From: Ascidia mentula
Lineage: Eukaryota > Chordata > Ascidiacea > Phlebobranchia > Ascidiidae
DNA: 64,000 nucleotides
Reading direction: 5' to 3'
Assembly: GCA_947561715.1 (NCBI GenBank)
Contig: OX387204.1
Span: forward strand, 5,585,001 to 5,649,000
This document shows, piece after piece, positions 57,737 through 64,000 of the stretch (its first letter is position 1; the number at the start of each line of letters is the position of its first letter). Position numbers and translations under genes: made by a program. Under the pieces are notes generated by a model. That model saw only the letters and a program-made list of their open reading frames with translations. It was not told the origin of the DNA and did no database searches.

Positions 57737-59267
57737 AAAAATGTCTTTTATTGTGCAACTAGTCTGAACAAATGCAGTTTAAACAAACATTATGGTTGCC
57801 CAAGTTCCTTAATCCTGCATCCTGGTGCTATTTATAGTATTTAGTTTTCCTTGTTGTATAAGTTTTTTTTACGTAATTTGTCATGTTTTTTGTTTCATTA
57901 TTTTATGTCTTATATTTCAGTCTGTGTCATGTGACCTGTTTTAGGGCTTTATAGAGGTACTGAATGAAGTGTGATTCAAAGTGCTTCCTTGGACTGATAT
58001 AGGTGTACACAAAGCCATCTCAAGACGCATATGCTTGTTGCCTTCAAAGTTGCCAAGCATGGTGATAATGTGCCCTTTCATTGATAAAGATACAGTTTTC
58101 TTTACACTTTTAATCACTTGCAACAGTGAATAACTCCCAACTATTATTATTATTATCCTTATGATTGTTGACTGATGTTGTGGTTTCATTATTAAGTATA
58201 TGTCTTCAATTAAACCACTACTACAAAAGTTCTTGTGTATTTGCAAGTATTGATTATAAGTATTAAGTTTTTGCTTGTGAATTTCAGTCCAAACGTGTAG
58301 AATTAATTCCACTGAAAAATCGCTACCCTTGTGTGTGTATACAGTGTGCCCACTTAAAATTTTGTCTATACTGTGATATATTTGTAGCAAAATATACTGA
58401 TACGGTATGTGTTGTTTCCCAGAGAGATGTATGCTTTGTGTTTCTGGTTGTTCTACACAGAGTTACAAAATGACTGATGACAGTGCATTACTTACTTCGC
58501 TAGTTTTGTTGTCAACAATGAAAAAAATAATAACTGCATGAGAAACATAACAACCTTTATTCATAATACATTTTTTGGTAGCCTACCTAGGCCTGTATCA
58601 TCTGTAAAATAAGATAGTTCAAGTACATACGCCACCTTTTTCAAAAACCATTTCACTCTCGCGTCATGCGCATAAGCCCAAATGAATGAAAATATAGGAC
58701 ATTTACAGTCCTGAGTAGGCCTTTAGGATTTTTAGAGCTGCTGTAGCCTACACCTCTATTCTAACATGTGCAAGTAACCACTAAAAAGCGCAACTTCCAG
58801 TTATAATCCCGACTCCATCATTATGTGTATGGAGCCTTCGGGTAACTTAAGTTTGTCCATTTCTATCAAAAGAAACGTTGTGTGAACCAAGTTAGCGTTT
58901 TTGTTTTGCTGTGTCTGTTATCTGCGGTTATGGGCACAAAATACGACCTGTTGCAACCAACCTCCCAATGTCATTACCAGTTGCGATCCTGTGACAGACG
59001 AAACATTTCGAAATACAAACTTGCCAATATTTTTTAAAAATAATGTAGCGGTAAAAGCGCCAAAATTCATTTTCTGTTGCGTGGGGCGATGTTTCAAACC
59101 AAGAACTTTTACGCGCTCAACCCCACATGCCATTGAATATTTTTTCGAGAAATGTGTTTTCTATTTTGTCCCAATCGGCGTCATATGTGAGTCACGTGAT
59201 TCATGCTTCTTGGCGTGGTTATCATCAAGCGGGACGAGGGTTCTTTTTCATTTCGGAAACACAAAAA
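57737..59267. other. Intergenic before the dsRBD-DZF gene
   Basis: Unit-2 counterpart of 52894-55146 without the hAT element. It holds duplicated ARL2 3' flank and the promoter of the full RNA-binding gene. No separate gene was recognised. Confidence 0.6.
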
Positions 59268-62200
59268 ATGAGCGGATATTTTGTGCATGGTGGAACCCAG
59301 TATCCGTGAGTTAAGCGAATTTATATGTATTAGTCAGTTAAACGTAACACTTTATGTAAACTGTATGTTGTATGCATGGAGTAACAAGATTGTCTGACAT
59401 AGACTTTTAGCATTGATCAAATATGTGTTTTATATAACTGTAGGTATGGACAATCACCGCAGTCCCAACAGGGCAATGCTGGAAATTCTGCCTCACCATC
59501 AAATGTATGTGGTTTGTTTATAGGATATGTGTGAAATTAGAAGATAAAAAGTGATTTTGCACATAGCAATTCAAGTAGGATAAGATGACTTTTTTTTAGA
59601 ATTCCTTTTTTGCCAACAACAGCTTCTCAGGACACCAATCTTCCAATGGTATTTTTGCTTGTTATGAGCAGTTCGTTTTTTAGATTTTTTATATTATACT
59701 TTTATTTTATCTACAGACAGTTTTTCTCAACAATCCAACAACACCAACTACTTCAATCAAACATCTACCATAGGATCTACAGGATTCTCCACTCCGTAAG
59801 TTGGAAAAAGAACTTAATTTTATTAAATTGTGGGATTTAAATTAAAAATGCTATTGTTTGACAATGCTTCTCTTTCTATGAGTAACTATAACAGTGATCA
59901 TATTAGACAGTTCTGTAAAGGTTTACTAAGTTTAAACAAATGACTTCCTCCTTAAAAAATGTGTCATGAGTTCACACAAGTAAAATCTCCCAGGCATGCC
60001 ACTCAAGTAAAAGGGCTCCTGTAAAGAAAAAAACATCTCCTTTTGTCACAAAAACATCTTTTTTATCAGGTTCACATCTTCATACAACAATGCAGATTCC
60101 TCCAACACTGGTTTTGCAAATAATAACAGGAATTCTTCCATGTCCAACTTTGGAGGCGGTAGCAACAACAACAACTTTGGAAACCAAGGCTCACATTCCA
60201 TGCATTCAGGTGGTGGTGGCTTCTCAGGTGGAAGTGGATATGGTGGTATGTAAATGTCATTGTGGCTGCATGTAGTGCCAGCAAAAACTGTTGTTTTGTG
60301 TTTTATAGGCCCAAAAAACTCCAATTATGGGTACAATTTTTCCGGCAGTAAGACTTCATATGGTAAGCACATCTATTGCAAAATACTTTTCATTCGGTGT
60401 CATGCTTTTATTTGCAGTTACACATACACAGTTATTTTTATAACCATTATATGCCGATTCAAAGTTTTGCAGTTGAAACTAAAATTCCCTTGAAACTTGG
60501 TCATCATTTATTAACGAAAGCATTTAGCAATTAACTTTTTTTCCCAAATCATTCTTGTGTTATTCAAGATTGCTTCTGCTTGCAATGATGTTTATATATC
60601 TGTCAATCCCCTGAAAATGTTTGGAGAAATTTTACCACTGAGCAAGCACCTGTCCAATAAATGATATTTCATAACCGTATGCATTTTTACGATTCAACCA
60701 TGACAAGCAGTTTTGTTTTGAAATAGGAGGTCCCTACAGTGGCGGGGGCTCCTTCGACCAGTTTCAGCATACCCAGTCGTCTTACGAAAAAGCACTTTAC
60801 AATGCTGCCAACCAATACTATGGCAACAAACGAGGAAGGGGCAGAGGTGCTGGTGGAGGTGGAGGAGGAAGAGGTCGTGGATCAACAGGAGGAGCAGGGA
60901 GAGGAGGAGGGTTTGGAGTCCAGGGATCAACTGCAGGAAAAACTACTTTTCAACAAGTACAAATACCTAAATGTGTTGATTGACTTTTTCAATGAGGATT
61001 GAGATATTTGAGTTTGCACTAACTAAGCCGGCCTGTGCTTGTTGTTCTGTGAAGTGGGGGCGACGTACGGTGCATTACATTGAATGGATGTGGCAGTATT
61101 ATGAAATGCTCATTGTTATGTGAGCTTGTTGCTGTTTTCCACACAGTTTTTTAAACTACAAAATAATGATATATTTTTGCTTCTATGGCATATTCATTTT
61201 TGATGGATTCTTTTAAACTGTTTCAGAACACTGGTCCAAAAGCAATCAAAGCCACAGAGATCAAAGCTTACTTGTATGCATGGTGCGGTCAGAGAAAACT
61301 AAAACCAGAATATGAGATTACTCCCAAAGGACAACCACCACATGTTCTGTTCTCATGCAGGGTAATGCCTTATTTATTGGAGCGTTCTGCAATGCAACAT
61401 GTATGCGATGATGCTAAACAAATATCTGTCAATCCACAGAATCATTTGTGTTGATAATCATTATACTGAGCATAATACATGTACCATATTTGTACCATAT
61501 GCTGTTTGCTTTTACTTAATGCACCTTTTATGTACTTTAGCTGCACATCAGTGGTTTAGACTATGTTGCTGAAGTAGACGCTCAAAGCAAGCGGGACTCT
61601 CAAACAAAGGCCGCTTGGGACTTTTGTGAAAATCTAGTAAAAGTTGGCTACATGAAGGCTTCAGAACTTCCCCCAAAGCCGGTAATGCTTCTTTTTCATA
61701 TAGGCTGCTATTGTTGTGGTAAAGCTTTGTTGTTTCTACTGCAGTAAATATCAGCCTAAAACATGTGTTTTTGTTACTGAAAATGCAATGCTATTTTTTT
61801 CCAGATGGAACCAACACCCAAGTCACAGATTGCTTCAGTGACATCGACTGGTGAGACACAACCAGAAAGTGAGGAACAGGTGTGTGGCAGGGTATATAAA
61901 CTTTAAACTATAAAATTACAAATCATATTTTTTACCAGATTGAGAAAAATGGTGCTTGGACACTTACCAACTGCAGGCAGCGTCTCAATCAGTTTTGCCA
62001 ACGGGAACACATGAGTCCTGACTTCAAACACGATACCACTGGACCCGAACATGCCCGAATTTTTATTTGCCATCTTCAAATTAACGTCAAGTCTCTGGAT
62101 CAAGGTGCAACATTATTGTGTGCAGTTTTGTGGATAAAAAGGCATGGGAGTTTTAACTTCATCAACGTTTCTAGAGTTTACTGCCAAAGAGCGAGGCAGC

Positions 62201-63841
62201 AACAAGAAACAGGCAACCGCAGTCTGTGCCCTCTCGATGGTCCGCCAACTGTTTGCTGCGGGTCTGATAGAAAAGTTTGGTGACCCCATTAAACATGTTA
62301 CTAAAGGCAGCTTGTTGGGAAGCAAGCAACATGCAGTTGATTCAACTGGATCTACTCCTGTTCCCAGCACAGTAGTTGGCCAAAAGCGCAAAGCTGATGA
62401 CAAGGAGGTATACTATTTTAACCTGTTATGTAACACTGTGAAATACATAATTTATAATTTTTGTCAATTAGGCCAATGATGAAGACATTGATGAGAATGG
62501 TAACTGGACAGTGGACAACTGCCGACAGCGTCTTAACCAGTTTTGTCAAGTGCATAACATTCCTTGTGATGTTATTTATGCCGAAGAAGGGGCTCCTGGA
62601 AGCAGAGTGTGTATTTCTGTCAAAGTGATTTTAAAATTTAAATGTATTAAATTTAATAAATAACGTGGCCTTCTGACATTGCATTTGTGTCAGTTTTACG
62701 TGCTAGCCAGTGAGATAATACAGCGTGGAAATCAACCACATCTTCACTTCATACATGTTTTAAATTCTAGACATACACAGCTTCACTGAATCTTAAAGTG
62801 AAACAGGAGGACAAGTTGGACGAAAAGAATCTGAAGGCTGTTTCGACGGCAAACACCAAAAAGGCTGCAGCACAAGGCTGTGCATTGCAACTCCTTTCAC
62901 AACTTTACAAGCTCACACTGGTTGAAGCAAACTCTGGCGGTGGTGTGGCATCTGGCAAAAAGAAACCTAATAAAGTCAGACCTCTGGTAAACATTTTTTT
63001 TGTGTAGAGGTTTACGTGCATACCTGCTGATTGCCCTTGCCACATATTGGCATGGTTTAGGCAAATGTGCTAAAACAAATGACAGAAATGTGTAATTGCC
63101 ATGCATGCTAATGCATTGGTGATATAAGGGATCTGTCATACATTTTCATAGGGAGAAAAATAAGACTATGAGTCGTGTATTACAGAAGAAATTCTTTAAA
63201 TTGGTTAAACACCGCTATAAGACAAATAGTAACTCAAAACATTACTTTATTCAGATGGAATCATCACCATATCCAAACTATGGGTTTCCTTCTTATGGTG
63301 TAAGTAGTCTAACCTAGAACCCAGATACAGTTTAAAGTGAAACGAAACCATGTCTGCTTTACAATGCAGCACTCTGGCTTCCCGATGGGTCCACCAATGT
63401 TCGGTCAGAACATTATGCGAAGAACACCAATCCAGGATGTGCATCTTACTGAAAAGCACAAGATGATATACCCATCCGAATATGATCTGCAAAAAATTCA
63501 GCACACAGTTCGCACAATTGAGGTTGCACTCAAGGAAGTGTCTGAAAAACTCTTTGAACCCATTGTAATGGAAAATGTGACAATAAAACCTGACCCAGAT
63601 GCCGAAATGTAAGGTTCCGACAGTGAGAAAACACTATAAAGTATTCTGATTTGTCTTAATTGAAACTTGCATTTCCAGGACAAAGAAACCAAAGCTGCAG
63701 GGTATAATGAGAGTGGGATCACTGGCCAAAGGGCTTTTGTTGAGGGGTGAAACTGATGTGAGCCTAGTGTTGCTGTGTGAGGATTCCCCTACCGCTAAAC
63801 TGCTTGCCCAAGTTGCTCAAACTCTACCAAAATATTTTCCG
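59268..63841 (+). CDS. RGG/QN-rich protein with three dsRBDs and a DZF domain, 3' end outside window
   Basis: Seventeen in-phase exons give 745 codons: 59268-59305, 59444-59504, 59600-59648, 59717-59795, 60070-60245, 60309-60362, 60727-60956, 61227-61361, 61541-61681, 61805-61879, 61939-62104, 62175-62407, 62472-62606, 62771-62986, 63255-63299, 63370-63608 and 63679-63841. Residues 1-229 are low complexity (SQQSNNTNYFNQ; GGGGFSGGSGYGG; GKRGRGRGAGGGGGGRGRG-like RGG). dsRBD1 (about 235-315) reads IKAYLYAWCGQRKLKPEYEI and resembles DHX9 dsRBD1. dsRBD2 (about 350-430) has GSNKKQATAVCALSMVRQL, like DHX9 dsRBD2. dsRBD3 is about 485-590. The DZF start is IMRVGSLAKGLLLRGETDV with LVLLCEDSPT. DZF domains pair with ILF2/NF45-type partners (family knowledge); RNA-binding in the nucleus is inferred. 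A donor at 63842 suggests the gene continues past 64000; the alternative frame to 63958 does not look DZF-like. Confidence 0.85.
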
Positions 63842-64000
63842 GTACACAAAATTGATCACTATGTGTGTGGACTGGGATTCAATGAACTTTCATTGCCACT
63901 ACGGCAAAAAAAATGTTTTGTTATATCTGTTATTTCAATGAAACATTCTGGGAAATAATGCTGGCAATTTTGAGCACTATTTTTAACTTAAATTTAATTT

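Larger units (their letters stand above)
57046..61703. repeat. Tandem duplication unit 2
   Basis: Second copy of 52203-57045, joined directly to unit 1 with no spacer (CATATAG followed by ACTGGTTAAAG). It lacks the 53161-53676 element. Confidence 0.97.

Noticed and set aside
63842..63958. Extension of the DZF exon to the stop at 63958
   Set aside because: The residues after KYFP do not look like DZF sequence, and a donor GTACAC sits exactly at 63842; the gene more likely continues past the window.

Overview
The window looks like AT-rich nuclear DNA from a small-genome animal. Most genes carry many short introns (often 60-400 bases) with GT-AG ends, and the products are chordate-type housekeeping proteins. 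The gene set (VCPIP1, LRRC74-type EF-hand protein, SLC3A2/4F2hc, CCDC134, DBR1) and the compact layout suggest an invertebrate deuterostome, most likely a tunicate such as a sea squirt. That placement is inference; no species-specific marker was recognised.

Layout: (1) 1-6645: DHX33 helicase (+, open at the left edge, no intron in the visible part) converging on VCPIP1 deubiquitinase (-, 11 exons). (2) 6646-25047: a gene-poor, repeat-rich region dominated by a tandem segmental duplication of about 7.4-8.2 kb (about 8456-15880 and 15986-24140). Each copy holds a full intronless LRPPRC-like PPR gene of about 1,120 codons. The second copy has since gained a 1.66-kb element, itself carrying two smaller elements, and a 318-bp MITE. 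(3) 25048-36123: ANAPC10 and CCDC134 head to tail (+), then DBR1 and RRM1 (-). RRM1 has paired E2F-type sites upstream. (4) 36224-42725: a 777-bp inverted-repeat element, LCLAT1 (+, with a 10-nt microexon and a MITE in its last intron), then a stretch with no recognised gene. (5) 42726-51524: an LRRC74A-like LRR/EF-hand gene (+) converging on SLC3A2 (-). (6) 51525-64000: ARL2 (+), then a gene encoding an RGG/QN-rich N-terminus, three dsRBDs and the start of a DZF domain, open at the right edge. A second tandem duplication (4.84 kb; 52203-57045 and 57046-61703) runs from ARL2 intron 2 to the intron after dsRBD1. It leaves one complete ARL2, one 5'-truncated ARL2, one broken 5' half of the RNA-binding gene and one complete RNA-binding gene. 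Its left breakpoint coincides with the end of a 167-bp hAT-type MITE in ARL2 intron 2.

The genes do not form one pathway; the window is a mixed housekeeping neighbourhood. Its most unusual contents are the dsRBD-dsRBD-dsRBD-DZF protein, the two tandem duplications with transposon insertions that give relative dates, and the duplicated intronless LRPPRC-like genes with patchy divergence. No CRISPR array, rRNA, tRNA or viral gene was recognised.
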